From Hofstenia miamia (lineage: Eukaryota > Xenacoelomorpha > Acoela > Hofsteniidae): a stretch of DNA of 64,000 nt. The stretch is taken from contig CABFPE010001059.1 of the NCBI GenBank assembly GCA_900660155.1, positions 81,796 through 145,795 of the forward strand. The letters run 5' to 3'. The notes under the pieces are model-generated. The model did not search any database. It saw nothing but the letters and a program-made list of their open reading frames with translations, and was not told the origin of the DNA. The position numbers and the translations under genes were made by a program. This document shows, in pieces, positions 32,787 through 45,985 of the stretch. Each line of letters opens with the position of its first letter. The first letter of the stretch is position 1.

Positions 32787-34421
32787 CTAATTTAAATTAT
32801 CGTCTTTTAATTCTTCTTCTTGTTCCGGCTCATCTTCATCTTCCAATAAGTCTTCTTCTTCAAAGTAAGCCTCCTCCTCTTCTATGAAATTAATCTGACG
32901 TTTACAAAATTTCTTTGTATGTCCTTTTTTTCCGCATGTTTGGCATTTCAAATCTTTTCGGTTTATACGTTTTACCGTACCGTCTTTCAATTTTATTTTG
33001 ATAATTTCTTCCTTTGGTTTCCCCTCATCGTCCTTTTTAGTTTTGTTTGTACTACTATTTATTGCCGGTACCATTTTCGTTGTAGATGATTTTTCATTGA
33101 TTCGCGCATTATTTTCCATCGTTACTTGGATTCCCAAACCCTTTCTTATCATCCTCTCTAGCGAGTCATCCGCATCGCATTTAATTTCAAATTGTTGCCG
33201 GATCGGTTCTGGTAGTCCTTTACAAATATGCGAGAATAGATCGTATTTAGAATACGTGCTCTCTCTTGAGCTAAGTTTCAATAACCTCTCCACCTGCGAC
33301 ATGTAATTTTGTAAGTCCTCTCGCTTGTTCATCTTTAAACTATTTAACAACATTCAATATTGGCTTTTAAAGCTCTCGTCGTCGTAATATCGTTGATATT
33401 CTCCAATTAATTTTTTGTAGTTCGATTTAATCTCTAGATCCAACACTAAGTAATGCTGGTAAGCTGCACCTCCTAGATATAGGGGAAATCGCGCCGCTGC
33501 TTGTTTCTGTATCACTTTTCTTTCCTTCATGCTCATCTCGAACATCTGAATCCACTCTTTAAAAGTGGGCGAATAGCTATCGACTCTCCCCGTGAATTTC
33601 GGAAGTATCGCTCTGCATGCCGGTGTTTCGTTATCTTCCTCCTCTGATAATATTGTTTCCTCGTATATCGGCTTTGCATCCGTTGTGGTCTTGCATTTCT
33701 CTTTCACTTGTTTCGTTATATTAATGACCAATTTCTCAACGAAGTCGTCCTCTGTTTGACAATTTTTATATATTTCGGACTGTGTTTCTTCTCCAGGTAC
33801 ACTTTCACTCAGTTTCTCTGGTTCTCGTACTATTATGTTTTTGATTACTTTGACACTATTTCCTTTTTCTTTTTCTGCTTCGTCATTTGTTAATGTTGTC
33901 AATCGAATTTTGTCTTTTAACTCATCTATTTGCAGCTGCTTTAGAATATTGTCTTCTCTCAAATTCACGTTCTCTTCATGCATTTGAGTGATCATCTGCT
34001 TTAGATTCTCACTCTCCATTTTTATTTCCTTATTCGCTTCTATTAGTTTCTCGATTTGTTTTTGGAAGACATTTCTCTGCTCTGTTAATCTAGAGCTAGT
34101 GTCCTGCGTGATTTCTTCGATACGTTTGTCTTTATCAGCATTCGCTAATTCTATTTCAAACATCCTTTGAGTTAAATTCTCTATTTGTAGCATTAGTTCA
34201 TGCCGTTCGTTATTATTATCCTGTATTATTTTCCTTAGTTCGGTTATCGACATTGCTGCACCTTCATCTTCTTGCAATACCATCTCTGTTGGGGAATTTT
34301 GACTTTCGGGGGATGTGTTAACAACTGCTGGGGTTGTTTGGTTTTGGGGTGTCCTTTGAGTTTTAGCTTTAGTTCTTTGCTTTTTCCTTGAATTTACCAT
34401 TTTAATAATTACTAAAGGCAA
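32787..34421 (-). pseudogene. gag: gag region, copy 2
   Basis: All gag parts are recognisable: basic N-terminus and coiled coil, capsid (YSPTFKEWIQMFEMSMKER, YDLFSHICKGLPEPIRQQFE), zinc knuckle CQTCGKKGHTKKFC and acidic tail (EEEEAYFEEEDLLEDEDE). It is interrupted in one place. Confidence 0.8.
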
Positions 34422-34650
34422 TTGTATTTGGGATCCCTTACCAGTATTTGTACTCCTGGTTCTTTTCCTCTAATCCTCTTTTTGCTTGTTTTCTTCTTCA
34501 TTTTGAGCGAGAAGAAACAACTATCTTAACCCACTCCTTAGTTCCTAGTAGAATTTTCTGTTTGTAAGTCTCCATACACTTTCGTTAACTATTACGCCAT
34601 CTGTTTTCTCTCCTTGGTGCACGCTCTTTGAGCGCCTGTCACGGTCGCCA

Positions 34651-36019
34651 TGTAGAATCATGCCAACTCAACATGAGGGTGTTATTTAGAGAAAGCTATT
34701 ACTTTTCTTAGATTAACCACGAATCTGAGTTGACACTTTTCAGTTTTCTCTCCTTTGTAATAAGTGTGCGGTTTATTAAACTAATTTAATATGCAAGAGC
34801 CTTTGTAGCTACTTAATTAACTCAACTTATTTAGGTAAAGCAGAGAGCTTGGAAGACAGGATCGACACTCAAGAGTAGACGTGCAATTCCAGGAATGCAC
34901 CAGCCAGCCGCATCTTACCAATGGAACTGTTGATGTGAGATAGAGAACAATAATGGAATGGCGATGTGAATAGCAAACTCAGTGTAATGGGATTGGCAAC
35001 TACTTAATAATTTAGTGCATTGATTGTTTTTGTTATTACGAACTAGTGCAATAAACGAAGTTGTGCAACCTTGCCGCTGAACTAGCTTATTATGAGGCCC
35101 TACATGTAATAACCTTACATATAAATAAATATCTAATAACCCTTGATACATGTAAACAATCAACGCAGTCGGCAGAAAACAATAACTAGAAGTCGGTCTA
35201 TAGTCTACTGTGTGAAACATTGAGCAACATGTAATAACGATCAAATAAACTCTTAGTAATAGAATATCAAAAGACCATTGTAATAACCATTTGAATGTAA
35301 ATACTATTAAGCCAGCAATCAGCATGTAATATAATGAATGTAATAAATAACTTGAGTTCATCGGTAAAATAATTAACATGTAAGACCTACAGGCTGCGAT
35401 AATACTATCAGACAAGCAATGACGATAAGGAAAGCTATAACAGTAAAAAAACTCCTATACCTATCCGTAACCTAAGAGCCCACAAGGTAACTACAGCTGT
35501 CGCCCTCCCCGCTGTGGAATAGCTATTAGGAGGCTGCTCCAGCATACCTTTAACCGGATGTGGGAACCACCATACAATTACCCTAGCTCGTAGATGTTTA
35601 GCTTTCCATCAGAATATAAAATAACCTGACAAAAGAAAATGAATCCAAAGTAGATTTGCTCATCAATAATTACATCCGATTCATTATATTTATAGCACTT
35701 GGTGATAAACAACTAAATACTCGACAAGTACCTGTTAATCTTTCTTGTTGACAGTTTTTCCCTCGCTTTAATATTTCTGCTAATTTTACGCAACGTCAGC
35801 TTTAATTCGACTACCCTGTTTGACCATCTTTTGTTTTGTCAAAATACAGTCGAGTATAATTTTAAGTATAATTGCACAAAACATTTACAAAGTGAAAATA
35901 ATCAATCCTATCATGATTTACAATTTAATCATTATAATCAATAATAAATTTAGTCTTTGTTTCCTTATCCTTTTCCTCTCATCTTGACCAATCATGATAG
36001 AATGATGGATTATGTCACA
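34651..36019 (-). repeat. LTR L3 (1,369 bp), shared by copies 2 and 3
   Basis: Long LTR class, with an extra block containing CTGTCGCCCTCCCC (about 35495-35510) also present in L6 and L0 but replaced by a shorter sequence in L1, L2, L4 and L5. TTTATT at 34772-34777 is AATAAA on the - strand. Polypurine complement at 36020-36029. From about 35000 onward it is nearly identical to L6. Confidence 0.9.
34915..35415 (-). CDS. LTR-encoded membrane-like ORF in L3 (166 aa)
   Basis: Shorter at the N-terminus than the 198-aa copies (starts MSDSIIAACRSYMLI) because the long LTR class differs there. It retains the hydrophobic core, TALIVYMYQGLLDIYLYV and the conserved tail NNKNNQCTKLLSSC through ISHQQFHW. 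Confidence 0.5.
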   Translation of the reverse strand: MSDSIIAACRSYMLIILPMNSSYLLHSLYYMLIAGLIVFTFKWLLQWSFDILLLRVYLIVITCCSMFHTVDYRPTSSYCFLPTALIVYMYQGLLDIYLYVRLLHVGPHNKLVQRQGCTTSFIALVRNNKNNQCTKLLSSCQSHYTEFAIHIAIPLLFSISHQQFHW

Positions 36020-36036
36020 CTCCCCCTCCAGCATAG

Positions 36037-38457
36037 CTAATTAAGGATGACCACTCTCTCTCCATGTACCATCTCGGCCGCCTTTTTGATTATCTCACTG
36101 GCTTCTTTCATTTCCCACGTAACGTTTTCGTACGCCTCATCTTTCGTAATTTTTAGCACGACGTCTTTCTCTGTTGTTAGCATCTTCTTGTGTCTTAAGA
36201 ACGACGGGTTCTTTAGAGATTTAGCTATCGTACACATACTCCGTAATTCGTTTAACTTTTCGTTGAATATATCGTAGTGTTTTCTGTAGAGTTTCATGCC
36301 CTTTATGGCTATCATCAATGTCATAATCGCGTCTATTCTACTGGTGTGCGCCAAATCTGGATGAATCGTAGTATTTGGGTAGAAGAATTCATACGTTGAT
36401 CATAATGATTTCGAAATCGACGCTTTGTCATAGAATGCACTTATGTTTTCCAGTACTTCTTCCTCGGTGATGTTTTCCGGTTCATTCTTTCCTAATCTAA
36501 CCATAGTAATAATTTCCACTCTCCTCATTACGTCGTAGTATCGATATTGCGAACTCCAAAGTTCTCCCCACACAATGTCGTTGATCCCAGAGAATAATAT
36601 CACCGTTTGTGTCGACCTTTTTTCAATTTCTGCTCGGACTTTCTTAATCTGTCGGCATATTGGTTCTCCTTCTTTTCTCATCATCGGCAATACCAACTTA
36701 TCATTGTATGTTAATGTGATCATTAGTATCCAAATGGCTGTTCTCGCTCTGATCCCTGGGGCATTAATTTCTTCAAACATTTGTGTTTTAAAGTTCCTCT
36801 TAGCTTCCATTTCATACGCTCTTCTCATTTCGTATAACGTAGCTTCAGTACTTTTATGATACTTCTTAGTGGGCGATTTTATGTCTATCAGCGGCCACTC
36901 TTCATGCGTAGGCTTTTCTGCTTTAATCTCCGACCATACTGTCGCTATCTTTTCCAAATGCTCAGGTGTTTGGTTTATACTGCACTTTAGAAACAAATTT
37001 CAAGTCTCTTCCAAATTTTCAGTTATCCCCAGCAATTCCATAGTGCGTGTTTGATAATACATATTGATCGCGATTTTAGGTTCCACCATGATTCTCTCCG
37101 CTGGGGCTATTTCATTAATTTGTAAGTCCACTTTTATCAGTTCAGATATTCTTCTTGTACCATTATCCAATGTGAACAAATTATCTAATTTGATTTCCAA
37201 TTCTTTTATACAGTCCGGTAATTCTTCTGATTTCTGTGTTACGATTAGTATTACCCTCGTCTTCTGTTTCTTAGCTATTTTGAGTGTTTCTTCGATGTTA
37301 GTTTGAAGTCTTTTTGATTCTATCTCAGCGTCTTTTACAAAATAAACTATTGTCAGATGGTTTTTATCGAGGTTTACTTGTTCACACTCGTTTACAATTT
37401 TGTCTTTGTTCTTTATTAGTTTCTGTACATCTTTCATGGTGAACTGTTCATCAAACGTGATATGGACTGTACTTTTGAAGTATGGTCTGTTAAATTGTTC
37501 CTTCATATCCTCTTTATATGCTATTATCGTATTGCAAGTTGGACGATTTTTCTTATCAATGACTATTGGGATTGCATAACTTTCGTTCTCTTTGGTGGAA
37601 GTGCTGTGTTGTATTAGCCGCTTAGTTTCTGGCGATAGATTGTCGTAGGAATTATATCTCATCTTTCTGTTTGCTATGAAATAGGGATGTATTCTATCTC
37701 GTCCTATTTTTGTCATGCGGCTCTCTCTCTCTTCCGATCGTGACGATTTTGTAGTTGTTGATGTTTGTCTGTACGAAAAAATTCCTGAGCTCGTTGTTGT
37801 GGGGATTGAACTCGTTGACGGTATCTGCGAAGTATCCATATCTGAGTCATCACTTATGGGTTGTGTATCCCAACTTCCCATAGCTACTGAAGTTATTTCC
37901 TCGCCGCCCTTTAATTGGCTTTGAGTACTTGTTGTTGCTGTTTCCTCGCCGCCCTTTAGTTGGCTTTGAGTACTTGTAGATGTTGAAGGGGAGTGTGCAT
38001 AATTCGGTATTTCCAACCTCATGCCCTTTAATTGGTGATCAGTATCTTGTAGATGGCCCTCATTTATCCGCCTGCCCGTTAATTGACATTTGGTAGAGGG
38101 TGATTTTTCTTTTATTGTCTCCATCCTCATACCCTTTATTCGGTAATCAGATTGAGGAGACCTCCTTCTTATTCTTTGTCTCTTATTGGTAGGTGTCATC
38201 TGCTCCGTCTTCATACTCTTTAATTGGTAATCTGACTGTGGAGCTCTTCTTCTAACTCTCCGTCTCTTATTGTTAGGTGGTGAATTCTCCATCGTCATGC
38301 CCTTTATTTGGCAATCGGATAGCGGAGATCTAGCTTTGTTAGTGGAGCTTGTCGATGTTCCCTCTGTCCTCACGCCCTTTATTTGACGATCGGTCTGCGG
38401 GGTCCTTCTCCTTCTTACTCTCCTCGATTTCAGTGGTGATCGTTCCGTTCGTTTCAT
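36037..38457 (-). pseudogene. ORF3 region, copy 3
   Basis: Contains the arginine-rich N-terminal repeats (about eight Q-[IL]-K-G units), the HPYFIANRKMRYNSYD segment and the C-terminal FSGINDIVWGELW to HGERVVILN part. It is broken and shorter than in copy 1. Its translation matches copy 6 (54710-57130) residue for residue wherever I compared them. Confidence 0.8.
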
Positions 38458-41400
38458 TTTTCCTAAATTCAGTTACTAAATTAATATCCCATATTTCTGG
38501 GTCATATTTTAATTTGTTTTTAGCTGCCCCCTGGGGCATTATCCTTCTTTCAACTTCAGGTTCATCTTTCTCGGGTCTATATTCATCTTGAAATTCCTCT
38601 TCATGAACACTATCTAGATCGTCCATTTCAGCATATGTACCATCATCAACCTGTACAATTTTAAACTCTGCGGTTTTATCAAGGGTTACTTGCTCTATGT
38701 TTACTGTTGCCCTTTTTAAATTTTGAAAATGTAATACTCGTCCGTCATTCAATTTATAATTATTATTGGGTAGTGTTTGTATTACCGTGAATGGCCCTGA
38801 CCACTGTGTTTTAAGTTTCCTTACTTGGTTCACGTCTTGTGTTCTCATTAGAGTGTATGCGTAAACTTTATCCCCTACCCTGTGTGGTTCGCCATATATC
38901 TTTTTATTGAAATTTCTCTCTTGCCTTATTGCTGACTTCTTTATATTATGGCACATAGCTTCGTGGATTCCTGTTATCTGGTCTTTCAATCTTCTTATGT
39001 AGTCGTGATCCGGTTTCTCGGAGTATGCATGATATTGCATTGACACCGGCGTTGCCGCCTCTCTTCCATACATTGCTTTATATGGGGTTATTCCCGTTGT
39101 GGTATGTACAGATGTATTATAGAAATATTCAACTATTTCTAATACTTCTCTCCAATCTCTTCCTCCAATTCTCGACGTTAACACTCTTATTAATTTTATC
39201 ATTGTTCTGTTTAATCTTTCCACCGCTCCATTGGCCTGTGGATGATATGCGGTTGTCTTTTCTGTTAGTATCTCCATTAGTTTAGTCATTTCTTCAAACA
39301 ATTTACTCTCGAATTGAACGCCCCTATCAGATATTATTGTTTGCATTGGTCCAAATTTTAAGATCCACTCTTTTATTATTTTGTCTGCTACTACTTTTGC
39401 GGTTGTTGAATCTAGCGGTATCATTTGAGCGTATTTTGTGAAGTTATCCACTAACACTAATATATACTGATAGCCTTCGTCATCTTGAGACAACTTTTCC
39501 AAATCCACATGAACGATTTCATTAGGTGCCATTGCCATGATTTTTTCAAGCGGTGCTACTTGTATTGGAAAGTGACTCTTGTTATTTATAAGACATGTGT
39601 TACATTTATTGATCACATCTTCCACTGTTCTTCGAATGCTTGTTGTTATAAATCGAGCGTTAAAGGTGTTTTCTGTTTGTATTATACCCAAGTGTCCATT
39701 TTCGTGTATTTTCCTGACTAATTCCCTTTTGTAATATTCAGGGATCGCTATTCTTAGCGTCTTTCCTTCTATGTACAAAAGTCCATTACTATTTAATTTC
39801 CAATTATACCGCTGAAAATAACTTTTAGCTTCTTTTACCAGTGTCCAATCGTCATTGTTCATCTTGTCTCTTATATTTTTAAATATCAAGTCACTTTTTT
39901 GTTTTTCGATTATATCTCTTTCTGATATCTCTTCCTTATTGTTATTGGCATTATTGCCATTCCCTTTTTTGTCTGTATTGATTTCAGGTAATTCTATATA
40001 TTCCTTCTGTGACATGAAGTGAAACTTTTCTTCTCGCCGTCAATCTTTTCTATATCTCGTTGATATTCGGGAAGCGCTGTCCAAAAGTCTGCGTTCTTAT
40101 GTAACGTTCCTTTCCGATGTTCTATGTTAAATTTGAATTCATTTAAGTATTCAATCCATCGTGATACAATTGATGATTTATCGCCTGAAAACTTTTTAAG
40201 CCATGCGAGCCCACTATTATCAGTTCTCACTTTAAATGTTTGTCCTATTAAAAAGTACTGAAATTTCTTTATACTTTTGACCAATGATAACATCTCCAAT
40301 TTCGTTGATGCATAATTTTCTTCGCTTTGTTTTAACTTTCTACTAAAGAACTGTATCGGCACTTCCTTGCCGTCTTTGATTTGGCCCAAGCACGCCCCTA
40401 TGGCAACATTACTTGCATCGCAATCGAGAATAAATTCTTTATCATAATCCGGCGTATTTAATGAAGGCATTTGGCTTAACTCATTCTTTATGTTATCCAA
40501 CTGTTCCTGTTCTCTCCACGTCCATTCGAAGACTTTATTCTTCTTTAACAGTTCTGTCATTTTTCCGGTTTTGTGTGCTACATTCGATATAAAAGAACCA
40601 TAGTAGTTAATAAAACCCATAATTCTCTGTAGATCCTTTTTTGTTTTCGGGCTGTTAATATTCTGAATCATGTCTCTGGCGTTGTTCTTCATCCGAATTT
40701 CTCCTTTCCGGATCTGCCTCCCCAAAAATACGACTTGTTCCTTTAAAATTTCACACTTCTTTCCATTTACTCGTAACCCTGCTTTATACAGGATGTTTAG
40801 CGTTCTATCGAGTTTTTCAAAATGTTCTTCGATTGTTTTGCTCGCTATGAGTATGTCGTCTATGTACGCACTTATCCCTTTTTCGACTTGTCTGTTGTTC
40901 TGTTTTAAGACCTTCGTCACATATCTCTGGAATGTAGCCGGTGCATTACATAATCCGAAGGCCATGTACATCCATTCGAATAGTCCATACGGTGTTATAA
41001 TTGCCGTCTTTTCTATATCCGAAGGTTTCATTGGCACTTGCCAGTACGCCTTGCAAAGATCTATGCATGTATAGTATTTGTTTTTACTGGCTTCATATAT
41101 AATGTCTTCTATTCTCGGAAGTGGATATGCGTCCTTTTTCGTTATGTCGTTAAGCTTCCGGAAGTCTATGCAAAGTCTGTATTTCTCGCCTTGTTTTACG
41201 AACACCGTAGGCGCAGCATAAGGGCTTTCACTTGGCCTAATTATCTTATTATCAATAAGTTCATTTAATATGGTATTGTAATGTTCTTTTAACTGTTCAG
41301 GAACTCTCCTGCATGGCAATCGTATTGGCTCCTCCGATGTGGTTATGATTTTATGCGTTTCTCCAACCGCTTTCCCCACACTTATTTCTCCATAATTAAA

Positions 41401-41757
41401 AATTTTTCCATGTCTTTTAAGTATTGTTATCAGTTGTTTTCTCTCTTCTGCGCTTAGGTGCTGGTACTCATCTTCGCATATTTCTGGTATTTGGTACTCC
41501 TTGTTTTCTTCCTGAATCAAGTTTATTACCTTTTCCACCATTTTTTTCTCGGTTCTAACTTTTTTTCCTTTTAACTTCAACGTGTCCTTTTTTATATTGA
41601 CTGTATGGTTAGTTGCATTTAACATTGGTATTACGCCTCTGCCATTCTTTACCACACACAAACTTGATGGTATGGAAATTTTCTTTGTATTTATGCCTTT
41701 CTGATCATAAATCATAACTTCAGATGTGATCTCACTCTCCGTTTCTATTTGGCACAT
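38339..41757 (-). pseudogene. pol: pol region (RT-RNase H-integrase), copy 3
   Basis: RT (YRLCIDFRKLN, AYIDDILIASK), RNase H (LDCDASNVAIG) and integrase (HENGH, CNTC, SDRGVQFES, GAVERLNR) are all recognisable in order. The region is interrupted and treated as a fossil. The protease domain is not part of it. Confidence 0.85.
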
Positions 41758-41853
41758 CTTCCAGTTATTTGGTAGAATTTTCTCATTTTCCGTTAACCAA
41801 AATTCTATAGTTCCTGTTTCTTGCTCTTCTCCACACGTAGTTATCGTTTCCTC

Positions 41854-42615
41854 TTATATCGGCTTTGTATCCGTTGTGGTCTTACATTTCTCTTTCACTT
41901 GTTTCGTTATATTAATGACCAATTTCTCAACGAAGTCGTCCTCTGTTTGACAGTTTTTATATATTTCGGACTGTGTTTCTTCTCCAGGTACACTTTCGCT
42001 TAGTTTCTCTGGTTCTCGTACTATTATGTTTTTGATCACTTTGACACTATTTCCTTTTTCTTTTTCTGTTTCGTCATTTGTTAGTGTTGTCAATCGAATT
42101 TTGTCTTTTAACTCATCTATTTGCAGCTGCTTTAGAATATTGTCTTCTCTCAAATTCACGTTCTCTTCATGCATTTGGGTGATCATCTGCTTTAGATTTT
42201 CACTCTCCATTTTTATTTCCTTATTCGCTTCTACTAGTTTTTCGATTTGTTTTTGGAAGACATTTCTTTGCTCTGTTAGTCTAGAGCTAGTGTCCTGCGT
42301 GATTTCTTCAATACGTTTGTCTTTATCAGCATTCGCTAATTCTACTTCAAACATTCTTTGAGTTAAATTCTCTATTTGTAGCATTAGTTCATGCCGTTCA
42401 TTATTATTATTATCCTGTATTACTTTTCTTAATTCCGTAATCGACATTGCTGTACCTTCGTCTTCTTGCAATGCCATCTCTGTTGGGGAATTTTGACTTT
42501 CAGGGGATGTGTTAACAACCGCCGGGGTTGTTTGGTTTTGGGGTGTCCTTTGAGTTTTAGCTTTCGTTCTTTGCTTTTTCCTTGAATTCACCATTTTATT
42601 ACTTACTAGAGGCAA
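41854..42615 (-). pseudogene. gag: gag N-terminal region, copy 3
   Basis: Basic start and coiled coil as in copy 1, with one extra asparagine in the NNNN run. It ends at the same point (TTTDTKPI) as copies 1 and 4, so these three copies share one derived gag form. Confidence 0.8.
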
Positions 42616-42835
42616 TTGTATTTGGGTCCCTTACCCGTTTTTGTACTCCTGGTTTTATTCGTCTTTTTGCTTGTTTCCTCTTCGTTCTTGAGCGAGAAGA
42701 AACAACTATCTTAACCCACTCATAAGTTCGTAGTAGAATTTTCTGTTCGTAAGTCTCCATACACTTCCGTTGACTATCACGCCATCTGTTTTCTCTCCTT
42801 GGTGCACGCTCTTTGAGCGCCTGTCACGGTCGCCA

Positions 42836-44144
42836 TGTAGAATCATGCCAACTCAACATGAGGGTGTTATTTAGAGAAAGCTATTACTTTTCTTAGATTA
42901 ACCACGAATCCGAGTTGACACTTTTCCGTTTTCTCTCCTGTGCAATAAGTGTGTGTTTCATTAAACTAATTTAATCTGCAAGAGCCTTTGTAGCTACTTA
43001 ATTAACTCAACTTATTTAGGTACAGCAGAGAACTTGGAAGACAGGATCAACACTCAATAGTAGACGTGCGTCTCCAGGAACGCACTCGCCAGCCGCATCT
43101 TACCAATGAAACTGTTGAGGTGAGATAGAGAACAATACTGGAATGGCATTGTGAATAGCGAACTCAGTGTAAATGGAATGGCAACTACTTAGTAATTTAG
43201 TGCATTGATTGTTTTTGTTATTACGAACTAGTGCAATAAATGAAGTGGTGCAACCGTTCAGCTGTAATAGCTTATTATGAGTCCCTACATTTAATAACCC
43301 TACATATAGATCAATAAATAATAGCCCTTTATACATGCAAACAATCAATGCCGCCAGCAAGAAATAAGAACTGTAAGTCGGCCGAAGGTCTCTCTTAGAT
43401 AACATTGAGCAACAAGTAACAACTATTAAAGTAACTCTATGTAGTAATAGATAAAGATACAATCGTAATAACCATCTAAGTGTAACCACTGTAAAATCAT
43501 TCATCATCATGTAACATTGTAAAGATAGTAACAAATAACTAGGACTTATCAATAACATAATCAACATGTAAGACTCATAGGTCGCAGTAACTCTATCGGA
43601 CAAGCAATGACGATTAGGAAAGCTATAACAGCAAAAACTCCTATACCTATCCGTAACCTTAGAGTACAGTGTTAACTGGGGTTGGGGAACCACCATACAG
43701 TTACCCTAGTTAATATACGTTTAGCTTTCCATTAAATATACAAAAATGACCTGACAATAGAAAACGAATCCAAAGTAGATTTGCTCATCAATAGTTACAT
43801 CTAATTCATTATATTTATAGCACTTTGGTGATAAACAACTAAATACTCGACAAGTACCTGTTAATCTTTCTTGTTGACAGTTTTTCCCTCGCTTTAATAT
43901 TTCTGCTAATTTTACGCAACGTCAGCTTTAATTTGACTATGCTGTTTGACCATCTTTTGCTTTGTCAAATACCGTCGAGTATAATTTTAGATAATATTGC
44001 ACAAAACATTTACAAATTGAAAATAATCAATCCTATCATGATTTACAATTTAATCATTATAATCAATAATAAATTTAGTCTTTGTTTCCTTATCCATTTC
44101 CTCTCATCTTGACCAATCATGATAGAATGATGGATTATGTCACA
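42836..44144 (-). repeat. LTR L4 (1,309 bp), shared by copies 3 and 4
   Basis: Short LTR class. The primer-binding site of copy 3 is on its left and the copy 4 polypurine complement (44145-44154) on its right. It lies exactly 14,078 bases after L2, and its two neighbours also match the neighbours of L2 at that offset. Confidence 0.9.
43100..43696 (-). CDS. LTR-encoded membrane-like ORF in L4 (198 aa)
   Basis: Full-length open frame, MVVPQPQLTLYSKVTDRYRSF to SPQQFHW. Substitutions relative to L1 change mainly hydrophobic residues to other hydrophobic residues in the membrane-like segments, for example LLISPSYLLLSLQCYMM. Confidence 0.55.
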   Translation of the reverse strand: MVVPQPQLTLYSKVTDRYRSFCCYSFPNRHCLSDRVTATYESYMLIMLLISPSYLLLSLQCYMMMNDFTVVTLRWLLRLYLYLLLHRVTLIVVTCCSMLSKRDLRPTYSSYFLLAALIVCMYKGLLFIDLYVGLLNVGTHNKLLQLNGCTTSFIALVRNNKNNQCTKLLSSCHSIYTEFAIHNAIPVLFSISPQQFHW

Positions 44145-44161
44145 CTCCCCCTCCAGCATAG

Positions 44162-45985
44162 CTAATTAAGGATGACCACTCTCTCTCCATGTACCATCTC
44201 GGCCGCCTTTTTGATTATCTCATTGGCTTCTTTCATTTCCCACGTAACGTTTTCGTACGCCTCATCTTTCGTAATTTTTAACACGACATCTTTCTCTGTT
44301 GTTAGCATCTTCTTGTGTCTTAGGAACGACGGGTTCTTTAGAGATTTAGCTATCGTACACATACTCCGTAATTCGTTTAACTTTTCGTTGAATATCTCGT
44401 AGTGTTTTCTGTAGAGTTTCATGCCCTTTATGGCTATCATCAATGTCATAATCGCGTCAATTCTACTGGTGTGCGCCAAATCTGGATGAATCGTAGTATT
44501 TGGGTAGAAGAATTCATATGTTGATCGTAATGATTTTGAAATCGACGCTTCGTCATAAAATGCACTTATTTTTTCCAGTACTTCTTCTTCGGTGATGTTT
44601 TCCGGTTCGTTCTTTCCTAATCTGACCATAGTGATAATTTCTACTCTCCTCATTACGTCGTAGTATCGATATTGTGAACTCCAAAGTTCTCCCCACACAA
44701 TGTCATTGATCCCAGAAAATAATATTACAGTTTGTGTCGATCTTTTCTCGATTTCTGCTCGGACCTTTTTGATTTGTCTGCATATTGGTTCTCCTTCTTT
44801 ATAGAGGTCGTAAGGTGTAACTTGCCCTTCTATAAAGACTCTTTCTTTGTTGTCGTTTTTCAACAAAATTTCTTTTGACTTCTTGTAATGATCGTCGTTG
44901 ACAATTTTTTCAGCTGCTTGTCTACTGTTGACGTATGTATTTTCCTCGTGCCACATTGCTTTAATGGCTCTTTTGTCTTTTAATCTCCAAGTTGGTAGCA
45001 GCATCGGTATGAATATGGTCGGTGGTGGCGCGCATTTTAATATTGTTGTCATTGTTTTCTCTTCTATCGCCTCATATGAGCCTTGCATTTCTGCCATTGT
45101 GGCCATACCGAACGTAGCAGGATAATTGTTCTTCGACTTCTTAATGTTTTCCCAGAAAGTATCGGTTAGACCATTCTTCATTAAATTCTGGGCAGTCTCA
45201 GGTTTTATTATCATTTTCGACGTAATACACTCTATGTCCACTGCAATCTGGTTTTGTGGCTCCAATAGTTCGTCTATCTCTTGTCTGGTAAATGCTTCCG
45301 TGCAGAGAACTTTAATTAACGATTTGGTTTCTCTTTCATACACTTCTCCAAATATTCTTTGTACAATATTGTTTGTTCTTTCTCGTCGCACCGTGATTTC
45401 TACTAACAGTCTTTCGTCATCGGTGTCGACCCATGATAATTCGCTGGGCTCCTGTTCGCCCCATTTCTCGATATTAACTTTATCGATTACTCGTTGTGTA
45501 TTCGGAGTTAAGGCTATGTTGGTAGATTGTAAGAGTTGTTCTTCAATTAGCATTTCTTCTTTACTTTTACTCACCATTTCGATAATTTCGATGGGGCAAT
45601 TTTTTCCCTCTTTCCTCATAGTTTCTGAGCGTTTGATGATTTTGGTATAAGCACATTGAGGATAATTTTTCAGATATTTCCTTATCTCTTTTGTAATCAC
45701 CTCATGAATTTTCTTTTCTTCTACCATTTTTATCGTCTGCACCGTTTCCGCGTGTTCTCTTCTAATCAAGTTCCTGGTCGTTAGCCACGGTTGATTTTTA
45801 AGCGCTCTTAGTTTCGTGTTAGAGGTTGCGCCCCACATATATTTCTTTGTTTCATCCGTTAGAATATCAATCTCACTTGGGCAGATCCCCGTTTTGTTTG
45901 CTAGTTCTATTATGCTGGGCCTTCCCAATGTATGTTGCTGTACTAACAACCTTGTAAAGTGTTTCTCCAATCGCTTTCCCCACAC
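44162..45985 (-). pseudogene. ORF3 C-terminal region, copy 4
   Basis: A single 607-codon frame from HTLGRPSIIELANKTGICPSE to HGERVVILN, equivalent to the copy 2 region. It includes FTRQEIDELLEPQNQIAVDIECIT, PTWRLKDKRAIKAMWHEEN, VILFSGINDIVW and HPDLAHTSRIDA. The N-terminal repeat region is absent. Confidence 0.8.

Larger units (their letters stand above)
30067..34650 (-). mobile_element. Family B copy 2, internal region (short form)
   Basis: Internal region of 4,584 bp between L2 and L3. Primer-binding site 34635-34650. It keeps gag (32787-34421), protease (31795-32754) and the C-terminal part of ORF3 (30084-31907) but has no RT or integrase, so it could move only with help from another copy. 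It is broken, with about three breaks. Confidence 0.85.
36020..42835 (-). mobile_element. Family B copy 3, internal region
   Basis: Internal region of 6,816 bp between L3 and L4; primer-binding site 42820-42835. Parts: gag N-terminal region (41854-42615), pol region (38339-41757) and ORF3 region (36037-38457). It is broken, with about five breaks. Its left half is nearly identical to copy 6 and its right half to copy 1, so it is a mosaic. Confidence 0.85.
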
